64,000 bases of DNA from Coturnix japonica (taxonomy: Eukaryota > Chordata > Aves > Galliformes > Phasianidae), in assembly GCF_001577835.2 (NCBI RefSeq), contig NC_029532.1, positions 6,528,606 to 6,592,605 on the forward strand, read 5' to 3'. The translations under genes and the position numbers were made by a program. Positions 1 to 9,739 of this stretch are shown here, in pieces. The notes beneath the pieces were generated by a model, which worked only from the letters and a program-made list of their open reading frames with translations, made no database searches and was not told the origin of the DNA. Within the stretch, counting starts at the first letter, position 1; every line of letters starts with the position of its first letter.

Positions 1-2350
1 GAGCTCTGCTGTGTGGGTCAGGGAGGGGTTTAACTGTAGGTAAGTCCAAGAGCTCTTCCATTGCTGGATATGGCAGCAGTGGAGACTATGGCTGTTGTAC
101 AGATCTGACAGGGATCCTGGCTGGCTTCTATGAGAAGAAGGCATGAAAATGGTTATAAAATTACTGTTCAGAATAGGAGTTCCGTTCTGATCTGTGGAGG
201 ATAATTCATGTTCTGGATAGTGAAGTTTATAATCCTATCCAATGTAATTGAGCGTGTTCTAGTTATCCATTACCTAATCTTTAGTTAATCCTAATAGGTT
301 TTGGCCTCAATGTTTTCTCATGGCAGCGAGTTCTACAGATTAATTATGTTATATAAAAAGGCTTTTCCTTTCAATTCTACGTTTCCAACTTTCAATTTAA
401 TTGAATGTTCAGTAGCTCTTCAGTTACACGAGGGGTGAGAAGTCCCTGGCCAATCCATTCTGTATTTGTACTGTGCGTGTCAGCCTCTTTCCATTGTACA
501 TCCCAGCTTCAAAAGCTTCGAGCTCAGCACTAAAAAGGTAATTTTTCATAACTAAATCTGCTTATTTACCAAATGGATCTTTTCAGTCAGGTTTTTTATG
601 CAGCTTCAAACTCCAGTAATGGAATGGAGCCGGATGAACGGCTCCTTTTGGTGTCAAAACAACTTCTGCCATCAGATCAGCAGCCAAAGTGCTGTTGGAA
701 TGAGGTGGGTTGGGAACATACCGGTAACTTCCATGACAAAGTGAACAGACACACCGATTTGCAGTGGAGCTTTTTGTTTCTTAGCATAGAAGCACAACAT
801 GAAGCTGTTCCTTATCTGTGCTGGTGCTCCCACTTGGTGGTACCAATGAACTGGTGCAGGCTTTCACCTGAATTGCTTTCACTGCCTTCATCTGGAAAGG
901 TTTTATTGAGTCTGGACTCAGTTGTGTCAACCTTGGTTTACTTGTTCTTATTTGGTATCATCGTACCTCCTTACTCATGGGGCTTCTGTTTTGTGCTATG
1001 TACCAACTTGGTGTAAGGCCGTTTCCAGCTGTGGTTCACACCATCCTCGTAGCAGCCATTTCCCATCAGGATTTCTGGCCCTTTGTAATTCATGGAGCCT
1101 TCTTTGCTCTTCTGATGTTTGTGAAGAGAAAATACTGGACCTGCATAGAGAGAGAGAAGGAAAAGGTCGAGTGCTGAAGGACCCTGCTGACGTTATTTGT
1201 GAGCTCTCTGGTTTACAGTTTCCAGCTCCGTTATCCGTCCTGTTATTGCTTAGAGCTCACTGGGTTCTATGAGTGGAACAAAAGCTTCCAGGTGTATTTT
1301 CTATCTGTGCACTGTATATCAGATGTTGGGTATATTGGATGTAACAATCCGGTAATTTAAATGTTCTATTTATTTAGATTCAGAAACATGGACATTGTCG
1401 TGTCTGTTCTGTTGGGGGGGGTTTAAACTCTTAAGAAGGAAAAGTGACTCTTTTGTACCAAACTGAGCTGATGTGCTTGTTACAAATACAAACGTTTGGG
1501 CAAAGTGCTGCAGTTGGAGCTTTCAATCCTTGTTTTCGGGGTCTTTTTTAGTTCAACTCCAATGCAGACACAGTCTGGATGCACATCCATTTCAAAGCCG
1601 GTTGTTAATGTGGGTAACCAATTAGGATAATATTAGTCTGTTTTTTTTCCCTACTGTTACAGCCCAAAGGAGAAATGCAGACATTCACCTCTGGGTCTGG
1701 GTAGGGCCGTCCCCTCCTCACTGCTTGAAGTTAATGGCTGTGCTGCCCTTGTTTCAGATGGGTGTTGAAGGTTGTCTGGGTGTGATATGGGCTGCTGCCC
1801 TGCCCTTACATATGGGGAACGGCTGCCTCACAGCGCCCACAAGCACACAGGCTTTTGAACTGCTTCCTTAGAGGATCAGACATAAAATCCACTTATAAAC
1901 CCGAGCTTAAGAGAGGCTGCGTGGGTCACTGCCTGCCCCCGGGAGCTGCTTGTGGCCCTGGGGGCAGCCAAAGTGTTGTGGTGCTGGGGGCACTTATAAC
2001 CCAGCACAGCTCCACCCATACAAGGAGCACCTTCCTGCTCTCTGCAGCGTCTCCCTGCAGCATTTTCCAGCCCTACAGCTCAGATCTGCCCCATGGGATG
2101 GGATCCATCCCCACACACTCACCCATTGGCCCCCAGCACTGCTCGGTGTTGGTGTGGGGCTGAGCCCGGTGCCCGCTGTCCCCGGTGGGCAGGTGAAAGT
2201 CGCCGTGCTGCCCTCTGCCAGGAACATATGTGTGTTTGGAGGCTCCCGCCCCTAAGCTGCTTTTATTAATTTGTAATCCCCTGCGAGCAGGAGGTAAAGG
2301 GATTTGGGGGATTAGTGGTCTCACAGTAACAACCACAATTATCAGCTGCG
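1..2350. other. Unassigned 5' flank, possibly QSOX2 3' end
   Basis: No open frame here shows a recognisable domain. The longest (573-1016, 147 codons) has low-complexity, UTR-like composition. The DNA is T-rich and CpG-poor, as expected of a 3' UTR or intergenic DNA. In human the gene immediately upstream of LHX3 on the same strand is QSOX2, so this stretch may be QSOX2 3' UTR or flank, but that is inference from gene order only. I did not see a clear AATAAA signal in it. Confidence 0.25.
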
Positions 2351-2369
2351 GCTGCTGGGACGGGTGGTG

Positions 2370-2630
2370 TGTGTGTGCAGTGGTGGGGCTGTACACCATG
2401 GAACACAGACACACACCTACACACATAAGTGTTATCAGAATGCAGCACGTCCACACAAATGGGTGCACGCCCAAAGGATTCATCAGCCAACACGTGCCTT
2501 GCATGGACACACACTGTGCACAGCTGTGTGCACACGGCTGCACTCACAGCCACGTAACTCGGCTCCGCTGTGCACATCCCTGCACTCCTGTGTGCGCCCC
2601 TTACACGTGTGGACACACCAGGCCGTGCCC
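2370..2630. repeat. Degenerate CA/GT-rich low-complexity tract
   Basis: The stretch is dense in CACAC, GTGTG and CACGTG-like words, for example around 2364-2380, 2405-2425 and 2505-2535, without a fixed period. It looks like a decayed dinucleotide microsatellite and lies just outside the LHX3 CpG island. Several frames stay open through it for compositional reasons; none is a gene. Confidence 0.5.
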
Positions 2631-2731
2631 AAGTCCACGGCTGCTTCATGCTCAGTTAACACAATTCACCTCTTCAAGCCGCCGGACGCTGATTGCCGCG
2701 GGTCGGATGCTCTCCCTTCTACTTCTTCACG

Positions 2732-2750
2732 CTCATTAACTAATTAGCGG
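2732..2750. promoter_or_regulatory. Homeodomain-type site upstream of LHX3
   Basis: Two AT cores, ATTAAC and TAATTAG, sit back to back at about 2735-2747, some 410 bp before the LHX3 start codon and just outside the CpG island. TAATTA/G is the classical homeodomain core and LIM-homeodomain factors prefer it, so a self-regulatory or cross-regulatory role is plausible. This is a motif match only. Confidence 0.35.
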
Positions 2751-3156
2751 AGAGTGACGGCTCCCCACGGGCTGTGCCGGTGGCCCCGCGCCACTGGAAC
2801 TAACGGAACCAGGGCTGGGGGGACGGACTTTCCCCCCCGACGGCGCCTCCCCTGACCTCCACCGCAGCGCGTTGTCCCCGCGGGGGCTTTACGTGGCCTG
2901 GAGGCACGCGTGGGACGTGGGGAACGATCCTTACCCCCCTTTCCATCTCGCTTTTGTGATGCTAAATTGCCCCTCGGTCACCCGCGGCCCAGCTGCGGCC
3001 CGGCCCGACGGCTCGGTGCCGCCCCCGACCCGCCCCCCCGTCGGCCCCGCTCCGCCCCGGGCGCGGTCCAGCCCCGCGCCGCTCCCCGCATCGCTCCGCC
3101 ACTCCTCCGCAGCCACCCGCGCACCTCGGACATCCCGTACACACGGAGCGACCGCG

Positions 3157-3226
3157 ATGCTGCTGGAGCGGGTCCGCGCCGGCTCGGAGAAGGCAGCGGA
3201 GCTCTGCCCCTTCCCGCGGAGCCCAG
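3157..3226 (+). CDS. LHX3: LHX3 coding exon 1 (isoform a)
   Basis: The exon codes for the 23 residues MLLERVRAG...PRSP plus the first base of a Glu codon (phase 1). It ends at the donor CCCAG|GTGAG at 3227. The ATG is in the context ACCGCGATGC. This N-terminus is isoform-specific in vertebrate LHX3 genes; the rest of the protein starts at EIPLCAG in exon 2. Confidence 0.93.
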
Positions 3227-6200
3227 GTGAGAGGGCGCAGACCCGGCTCCCGGTGCCCGTTTCTGTCCGTGCCGTCGGTGTAGCCGGGATCCCCCCGCCC
3301 GCTGCCGAGGGAGAAACTCCGCGGCTGTATCGGGCTGAGCGCACGGACCGGACCCGGAGCGGCGGATTCTGCCCCGAAGCTGCCGCCGCTCCGCGCTCAA
3401 CGACGGCGGGGCGAGGTGGGGAGCTGCTGCCCTGCAGCGGGCACTCCCTGCGCAGCCCCGTTGGCTCCGACCTTTTCCGTTCCCCCTCTTAAAAATCTCC
3501 CAGTAATTATTATTTTTTTTTTTTCATTCCGAATTTAACGAACGGCGAAAACGCCGGCGCTGTCGGTGCGGGAGAGACCCGTCGGTGCGGGGGATTTAAA
3601 CGAAATCGAGGAGGGGACGAGGCGGAGCGGGACGGGGTCGAGTTGCCGGCGCTGCCGAAGCTCGGGCCGTCCATCCGCTGCCCCTCGTCCCGCTCCGCTC
3701 CCCGCGTGTCCCCGCGCTGTGCTCACCTCGGGAATTGCACTGTTGACCCCCAAACACCGGCAGGTGGTTCCTCTTAGCGTCAATTAACGAACCGAAACAG
3801 CCCGGAGCCAATTCCCGATGGGAGGAATGAGACCAAAACGCCGATTTCCCGCAGGACGCGACGCCCGCAAATAACCCCGCGGCCCCGGAGAGAGAGGGGA
3901 GCCGGGAGGCGGTGCGGGGAGCTGCGGGGCTGAGTTCGTCGTGCTTTTATTATTGAATTATTCTTTTCATTTTCGTTTTCTTTCATTTTTTGTTACCCTT
4001 TGGTCCATCCCTTTTCCCAGCAACTCGCCGCCGTTTGCAGCACACAACGAATTCCGGGCACCGACCGCCGCTTCCCCCTCTCTCCCGTTCTCCCCCGGTG
4101 CGGCCCCCGGGCCCAGCGCTGCCCCCTCCATCCCTCAGCCCCGTCGGGGCGGCTCCGCCCGGATTTCGTTTCCGGGCCCCGCGGCCGTTCCCTCTCGCCG
4201 CTCCGTGCAGCGCATCGCGGGGCGCTCTGCTTAATCCCCTTCTGGGCTGCGCGCTGCGGGAGGGAACGGCCGACGGCTGCAAATAACCATCCCGGGGGGG
4301 CTCAATCCCGGGGTGGCAGCGGGATAACGGAGGGCTGAGGGCGCGGGGAGGGACGGCGGGGGCAGAGCCCCGGCTGAGCCGCCGGAGCGGGTGTCCCGCC
4401 TGAGCGAGCGGAGCCGCGATGCAGAGTAAGAGCAGCCGGGCTCCTGCAGCCCCGTGTCCGCCCCCGGGCCGCGGTGCCGGTGCCGGTGCTCGGCTCTCGG
4501 GGCAGCTCGGGGTCGGCTGTCGCCGCTACTGTCACCGCTACCGCTGCGGGTGTTGTTATTTTGGACGCGGATAAGTGTGGAGGAGACGATTATAACCATA
4601 ACGACATCACCTGAACCTCTGCTCCTACCCACAGCCGTACAGCTCTGCGTGTCTCTACAGTTACCTTCGCATAGTTACCCATATTTATCCGTATCTGGCG
4701 CAGCTGTGTCTGTGTATCTCTACGTCTGTATCTGTGCTGATAAATCCGTATTTCTGTGTCTCCGCATCTACATTTCTACCTCTATACCTGCCAATATCTG
4801 TATATTTATGTCCATGTATCTGTGGGTTTTCACTTTCTAACCTACTTATCTGTTCATTTTTTTCTCTGTGTTTCCGTATCTCTGTATCGTCTCTTCCCAG
4901 AGATCACCTCTTCTGATACCTGCAGGATGATGGAACATTCCTGCTGTGCTTTTGGCTTTTTGTTTTTTTGTTTTGTTTTTTTTTTTCAGTAGAATTTTCA
5001 TTGGTTTTGGCAGTTTTTTTCCCCAAGAGAGAGGTGGAATAACTGCGAGAATTGGTGCGGGTAGTTCGGCTGGGGCTGAAGTCCCTTCCTATCTCTTCCC
5101 TTCGTGTTTTGCTGGGCTGTGCGCAGCTCGGGGTGGGGTTCTCTGCGCTCCGTGCCGCTGGGAGAGGCTCTCACAACGCCGCACAAACGAATTTGAATGA
5201 AAAAGAATGTTTTCCACGCTGTTCCCCAGGTCAACCCCGGGGTTTCAGACGGGGGCAGCGCCGGGAATGCCGGGCCGGGGGGGATCGGGCGCCGGTGGGA
5301 GGCAGTGGGACCGTCGGAGCGACAGCTGATGGGGGGCTGCTTCCCGCAGAGATCCCGCTGTGCGCCGGCTGCAATCAGCACATCGTGGACAGGTTCATCC
5401 TCAAGGTCCTGGACAGACACTGGCACAGCAAGTGCTTGAAATGTTCCGACTGCCAGACTCAGCTGGCCGAGAAGTGCTTCAGCCGAGGGGACGGCGTGTA
5501 CTGCAAGGAGGATTTCTTCAAGTGCGTGGGTCGGGGGGAGGCGGAGGGGAACCGGGAGGTGGAGGGGAACCGGGGGGCGTTCAGCACCGCGGACAGCGGC
5601 TCCGTGTCGGGGTTCAGCACCGCGGACAGCGGTTCGATATCGGGGTTCAGCACCGCGGACAGCGGCTCGATATCGGGGTTCAGCACCGCGGACAGCGGCC
5701 GCTCGGGGCTCAGCCCTCGTGGCTCCGCGCTCATCGTCCTCCCTCCTGTCGCCCCACTCAGGCGCTTCGGGACGAAATGTGCCGCCTGCCAGCAGGGCAT
5801 CCCCCCGACCCAGGTGGTTCGCCGGGCACAGGACTTCGTGTACCACCTGCACTGCTTCGCCTGCATCGTCTGCAAGCGGCAGCTGGCCACCGGAGATGAG
5901 TTCTACCTGATGGAGGACAGCAGGCTGGTGTGCAAGGCTGACTACGAGACGGCCAAGCAGAGAGGTACCGCGCTCCCTTCGTCCCCCGGGGAAGAGAGAG
6001 GCGGCTCCGGGCCGCTCTGCCCTCGGGGCTCCGCACGTGCATAGGGTTGGGCAGGAGGGAGGGCGGGGGTCCCGGGTCCCCGCGGGGAGCTCCGAGCTAA
6101 CCCGCACCGTGCCGGCAGAGGCCGAGTCCACGGCCAAGAGGCCCCGCACCACCATCACGGCCAAGCAGCTGGAGACCCTCAAAAACGCCTACAACAACTC

Positions 6201-8536
6201 GCCCAAGCCGGCACGGCACGTCCGGGAGCAGCTCTCGTCGGAGACGGGGTTGGATATGCGAGTGGTGCAGGTGAGACCGCGCGGCTCCCACCCCCGGGAG
6301 GCGGCTGGGATCGGGTCGGCCCCGCTCACAGCGAGCTGCCCCGTGCTCTGCTTGCAGGTCTGGTTCCAGAACCGCCGGGCCAAGGAGAAGCGGCTGAAGA
6401 AGGACGCGGGGAGGCAGCGCTGGGGGCAGTACTTCAGGAACATGAAGCGGTCCCGGGGGACCTCCAAGTCCGACAAGGACAGCATCCAGGAGGAGGGGCC
6501 CGACAGCGACGCTGAGGTCTCCTTCACAGGTCGGTGCCCGACGGGGCTGCGCCGAGGGCTGCCGGCTGAGCTGCGGCCCTGGCAGGGCTCGATTCACCCC
6601 TTCGGGGTCACATTAATTATTTTTAGCTGTAATATAATAAGGGAAAATAAGTGCGATAAGAGGAAGGCGGAGTGGAGGGACCGCCCTGGCACAGCCAGAG
6701 CCGCTGCGCCGGGAACAGCCGTGAGCTGAGAAATGGCACGGGGAAATCCTGTGACAGATCCCAGACGGAGCAGGGAGAGCTCCATGGGCAGCGCTGGGCT
6801 GTTGGAGCGGCCCCTGCATGCAGTCTTCTCAATGTCTCTTCTCAAGGGACAATGCAAAACTCGGAGTTCAAAATTACTGAACTACGAGGAAAAGCTCATA
6901 GGTTCCTCTTAGTTTGGCTGTTGTTGTTGTATTATCCTATTTAGAATCGTTTGATTTGCGTAGTTCTTGTTAGTTACTTCCCAGTCTTGTGGGAGCTGTT
7001 TCCTCCCTGCTGTAAAAAAAGGAACTGCTTCGTTTTGGGAGATTTCTGCATTACAGGGTCCCGTTTTTGGGGCAGTCATCTCTGCAGATAACCCCCGGAG
7101 CTCTCAGCTTTGTGCTCCTCAGCCCCGCGGCCGCTCACTGCCGGGCCGCAGCCCTGAGCTGGGGTGGGTGCACGGGGGCGGCAGCGCTAAACAACCCGCA
7201 CTGACAGCACCTGCACCGCATCCCCGCGGGGCTCAGACTTGTGTGCGTAGACTTCGTTTGTAGAGATACGGGAGAGAAGCTGAAATACAACACTACTGAC
7301 AAAGACATCCGCCCGCAATGCACGGATGTTTATGGGCACACAGCTTTGTGTTTCTGCTCTCTGCCGTGTTCCTAAAACCTGTTTGATTTTCCAGCCTGTG
7401 CACACACGCTGCGCCTCGGTGTCATTAAATATGAATGTACCATAAATAATAACTAAAAATTGTCGAACAATTATTGATAGCTCGGTGCCAAAGCAGATTT
7501 GTATCCAAGGCAACGGAACGGCTCTCGCTGCCCATAAAGCCCCAAACGAAAGCAAACAATTTTTTTGCTGGTGATTTACAAAATACTTTCATATTTCAGA
7601 AGTGTTTTTAAGCCTTTCTCCTCCTCATCATCCCGATCCTGAGGAAACAAACACTGCTGAGATCTAATTCATTTTCTTCTGAGCAATGCACAGTTTTTCC
7701 TTGTATCAAATGCTCAGGTAGATCCTAAAAATGAGACCGAAATTCAAAATAAACCCCAAAGCCAAATATAAAGGAGAGACCAAAAGGATGGAAAGATCTT
7801 GAACTCATGTTCCTCTTTAAAGGATTACTTTAAAACCTCAGTCCTATATTTGAATGTGTGCTTTTTGTGCCTGTTTTTTAGACCCCAAATGTATTAGACA
7901 TTTGTACTCAGAAAAAATAATCCCTTGTCTTTCTTTGGAGACTCATCAATAAGGGTAGGAATAATAGGGAATAATAAGGAATTACAACTAGGAAGTGCAC
8001 GGCTGCTCAATTCCCATCCATCTCATTTGTGTGTACTCAGGGCTCACAGGAGCTCCTGTGTGCACTGCCGGCCGTGGCCATCACTCTCCCAGTAAAACCA
8101 GTTTGTTTTCCTTTCAGATGAGCCTTCCATGTCCGAGATGAGCCACTCCAATGGGATTTACAGCAATCTCAGTGAGGCATCCCCAGCCCTGGGGAGGCAG
8201 ACTGGGACCAACGGGGGCTTCACTCTGGATCACAGCGGCATCCCAGCTCAGGACCAGTACCACGACCTACGATCCAACAGCCCCTATGGGATTCCCCAGT
8301 CACCGGCTTCATTGCAAGCACTGCCAGGCCACCAGCCTTTAATCTCCAGCTTGGTTTACCCCGACAGTGGTTTGGGCATCATGGGACAAGGCGGACAGGG
8401 GGTGCCCCAGTCCATGAGGGTCCTGGCTGGGAATGGGCCCAGCTCTGACCTCTCCACCGGCAGCAGTGGGGGATACCCGGATTTCCCTGCCAGCCCAGCG
8501 TCCTGGCTGGATGAAGTCGACCATGCTCAGTTTTGA
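3157..8536 (+). CDS. LHX3: LHX3 LIM-homeodomain transcription factor
   Basis: LHX3 (LIM3) is a nuclear transcription factor that specifies pituitary cell lineages and, with ISL1 and LDB1, spinal motor neurons. Six exons join with consistent phases: 3157-3226, 5350-5521, 5762-5964, 6119-6270, 6358-6529 and 8118-8536. All introns are GT...AG. The product is 395 aa, close to human isoform a (397 aa). Residues 28-79 form LIM domain 1 (starting CAGC), about 87-141 form LIM domain 2 (starting CAAC), and 154-213 form the homeodomain, with WFQNRR at 201-206, Gln at homeodomain position 50 and Asn at 51. The serine/glycine/proline-rich C-terminus ends in [10 protein letters not shown], the LHX3-specific tail. 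ATG 3157 was chosen because it gives the MLLER N-terminus known for vertebrate LHX3 isoform a. The deduced protein agrees with chicken LIM3 as I recall it; I have no alignment to confirm this. Confidence 0.96.
4419..4425 (+). other. LHX3: Candidate alternative LHX3 first coding exon
   Basis: In the CpG island 1.26 kb after exon 1, the sequence GCCGCGATGCAGA is followed at once by GTAAGAG, a strong donor. The seven coding bases ATG CAG A end in phase 1, exactly the phase needed for exon 2, and would give Met-Gln-Lys-Ile-Pro-Leu-Cys. An in-frame TGA at 4401-4403 means this ATG would be the first. Mammalian LHX3 has a second first exon (1b) between exons 1a and 2, and paralogue LHX4 reads MQQIPQCAG at this junction, which supports the idea. 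There is no transcript evidence, so this is a candidate only. Confidence 0.4.
4640..4905 (+). repeat. Degenerate TATCTGTGTCTC-type tandem tract in LHX3 intron 1
   Basis: Words such as TATCTGTGTC, TATTTCTGTG and GTATCTCTG recur at irregular spacing of about 10-16 bases across some 260 bp on the + strand. It looks like an old, diverged pyrimidine-rich minisatellite. Frames open through it (for example 4734-4916) are compositional. Confidence 0.6.
5350..5521 (+). CDS. LHX3: LHX3 coding exon 2 (LIM domain 1)
   Basis: The exon follows the acceptor TTCCCGCAG at 5349 and ends before GTGCGT at 5522. It codes for [10 protein letters not shown] through KEDFF and the first two bases of a Lys codon (phase 2). 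It holds LIM domain 1 with its zinc-binding CAGC start, the central [12 protein letters not shown] and the closing [11 protein letters not shown] domains here bind LDB1 and partner factors. Confidence 0.96.
5580..5711 (+). repeat. 33-bp minisatellite inside LHX3 intron 2
   Basis: Four copies of a 33-bp unit beginning TTCAGCACCGCGGACAGC start at 5580, 5613, 5646 and 5679, with only a few differences between copies. The period equals 11 codons, so in the LHX3 reading frame each copy reads FSTADSGS plus three residues. The array fills about half of the 240-bp intron 2 (5522-5761). It is probably variable in copy number between individuals. Confidence 0.9.
5762..5964 (+). CDS. LHX3: LHX3 coding exon 3 (LIM domain 2)
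   Basis: The acceptor CCCCACTCAG ends at 5761 and the donor AGAG|GTACCG is at 5965. The exon codes for [10 protein letters not shown] through ETAKQR and one base of a Glu codon (phase 1), covering LIM domain 2. Met131 (ATG 5910-5912) lies in FYLMEDSR and is the second methionine of the protein; in human LHX3 the internal Met corresponding to this position is the reported start of the shorter M2-LHX3 product. Confidence 0.96.
6119..6270 (+). CDS. LHX3: LHX3 coding exon 4 (first part of homeodomain)
   Basis: The acceptor GTGCCGGCAG ends at 6118 and the donor GTGCAG|GTGAG is at 6271. The exon codes for [16 protein letters not shown] onward to DMRVVQ and ends in phase 0. It carries the homeodomain N-terminal arm and helices 1-2. 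The intron splits the homeodomain between positions 46 and 47, inside the recognition helix, a common place in LIM-homeobox genes. Confidence 0.96.
6358..6529 (+). CDS. LHX3: LHX3 coding exon 5 (recognition helix and basic tail)
   Basis: The acceptor CTGCTTGCAG ends at 6357 and the donor TCACAG|GTCGGT is at 6530. The exon begins [15 protein letters not shown], giving the DNA-contacting part of helix 3, then a basic stretch and an acidic serine-rich segment ending EVSFT, with one base of an Asp codon (phase 1). Confidence 0.96.
6530..8117 (+). other. LHX3: LHX3 intron 5 with AT-rich motif cluster
   Basis: This is the largest intron after intron 1. About 7415-7485 is AT-rich and holds several homeodomain-like TAAT cores plus an inverted repeat AATTGT(7458-7463) CGA ACAATT(7467-7472), followed by ATTGAT; ACAAT/ATTGT is the SOX core. 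A second AT-rich patch with ATTAATTA lies at 6611-6620. These are motif observations within an otherwise ordinary intron. Confidence 0.4.
8118..8536 (+). CDS. LHX3: LHX3 coding exon 6 (C-terminal activation region)
   Basis: The acceptor TTTCCTTTCAG ends at 8117. The exon starts DEPSMSEM and ends [10 protein letters not shown] with TGA at 8534-8536. It codes for the long proline/serine/glycine-rich tail, including [11 protein letters not shown] and [16 protein letters not shown], both strongly conserved between bird and mammal LHX3. The tail carries the main transactivation activity in mammalian LHX3. Confidence 0.96.
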
Positions 8537-8897
8537 TAGAGGATCCACCACTGTGCAGTGGGAAGGGAAAGGACTCATCGCTGGCAAATGTCATCTGCCC
8601 ATGGGGAAAAAAGGAGGGACGTGCTGAGTGCTGCGCGGGCAGGATGGCATGGCTGCCCTGCAGAGCGTGGATATGCTTGCAGAGGGCGAGCTGCTGGTGG
8701 ATCTGCAGTGGACAGTGGGCAAAGGGAGACGTGGCACAGAGGTGAGCATGAGGAGCATCCCACGAACCTGGTGATGGTGTCCTTACTGAACACCGAGAGT
8801 TGTGCTTTACAGGTGTTTTGCTTTCTGCTGTCATTGCATCCTCCAAAGCGAGGACTTCTTTCACCACCCACCCACACTGAAAACCTTCTGAAGAGAA

Positions 8898-8903
8898 AAT
8901 AAA
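8898..8903 (+). terminator. LHX3: Proximal LHX3 poly(A) signal
   Basis: Canonical AATAAA 360 bases after the stop codon, followed within 40 bases by TG-rich sequence (AGGTGTGACC) that can serve as the downstream element. Confidence 0.45.
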
Positions 8904-9643
8904 GTCCTCATCCGAGATGAAAGGTGTGACCATATCTATATTTCTATAGGGGAAATGTTAATAGCGAATCACTTCAGCACCCCATGGTAGCAAACATCTC
9001 TGTTCTTCCAGCGGATTTTTTGAAGCGGTTTGTTCTGCTTTCTTTTCAATTCACCTCCGCTTCTCTAAAACAAGATGCTCTTTCATATGCCAATCACACA
9101 CCATCAACCCTTTTCCTTTGTAAAGTGAAGACCACCCGTTGATTCCGCTTCGCATCTTTTTGATTTATAGACTGCTAGTTTCATTCTTCCATGTAAGCAT
9201 TAAACAGTGAATAGATGTATTTATTACCAAATACCTCCACCTTAATCACGATGGCAAGAGGTGGTTTTCTGGCCCGGGAAGCCCGGCAGCTCTGGGTTGT
9301 GAATCTTTTGCTCTTCTTTAAGACCCCTTTGCAGCCTTTTTCTGCAGTGTCTCCGCTCTCCCCGCTGTTGCCAAATGCCCTTTGGGTCTCTTTGGGGTCA
9401 CATTGCTGGGTCGGCTCCAGCTGTGCTTTGCAATGAGCGTGCACCTTCCCAGCAGCTCTTCTCTGTTGGAGGCATTTGTGTATCTCTGCAGACAGAGCAC
9501 GAGTGGATAGTGAGGAAAGGCAAAGCAATGTGTGTATCGTTACCTGTACAAATGATGGAATTATCTGTAGATGATGTGACTGTCCCGTGTCTTTTATTTA
9601 TCTTCTCGCATTCTCTCTGATGATCGAATACTCCAAGGCTGCA

Positions 9644-9732
9644 AATAAATTTGTCAGCTCAACTTTGAATTGTCTTTTGCTAAATTCACATCCAACACAT
9701 CTATATCAATAAACGCTATACCTGAAAATAAA
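9644..9732 (+). terminator. LHX3: Distal LHX3 poly(A) signal cluster
   Basis: Three AATAAA hexamers occur at 9644, 9708 and 9727 in AT-rich DNA, then sequence character changes to ordinary intergenic DNA. This is the most likely distal end of the transcript. Confidence 0.45.
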
Positions 9733-9739
9733 AATCAAA

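Larger units (their letters stand above)
2750..4520. promoter_or_regulatory. LHX3: LHX3 CpG-island promoter region
   Basis: CpG density is very high from about 2750 to 3480 and again from about 3540 to 4520, with no TATA box placed convincingly before the first coding exon. The island covers the first coding exon (3157-3226) and the first half of intron 1, including a possible second first exon near 4419. CpG-island promoters are usual for developmental regulators. The transcription start cannot be fixed from sequence alone. Confidence 0.7.
8537..9735 (+). other. LHX3: LHX3 3' UTR
   Basis: Sequence after the stop is non-coding. A first possible poly(A) signal, AATAAA, is at 8898-8903, about 360 bases after the stop. 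Three more follow at 9644-9649, 9708-9713 and 9727-9732 in an AT-rich, 3'-UTR-like stretch. Either a short or a roughly 1.2-kb 3' UTR is possible; which end is used cannot be told from sequence. Confidence 0.6.

Noticed and set aside
573-1016. 147-codon open frame in the left flank
   Set aside because: No recognisable domain, UTR-like composition and no splice context.
4998-6182. 394-codon minus-strand open frame
   Set aside because: It is antisense to LHX3 exons 2-4 in GC-rich DNA; its repeated motif simply mirrors the intron 2 minisatellite. No family signature.
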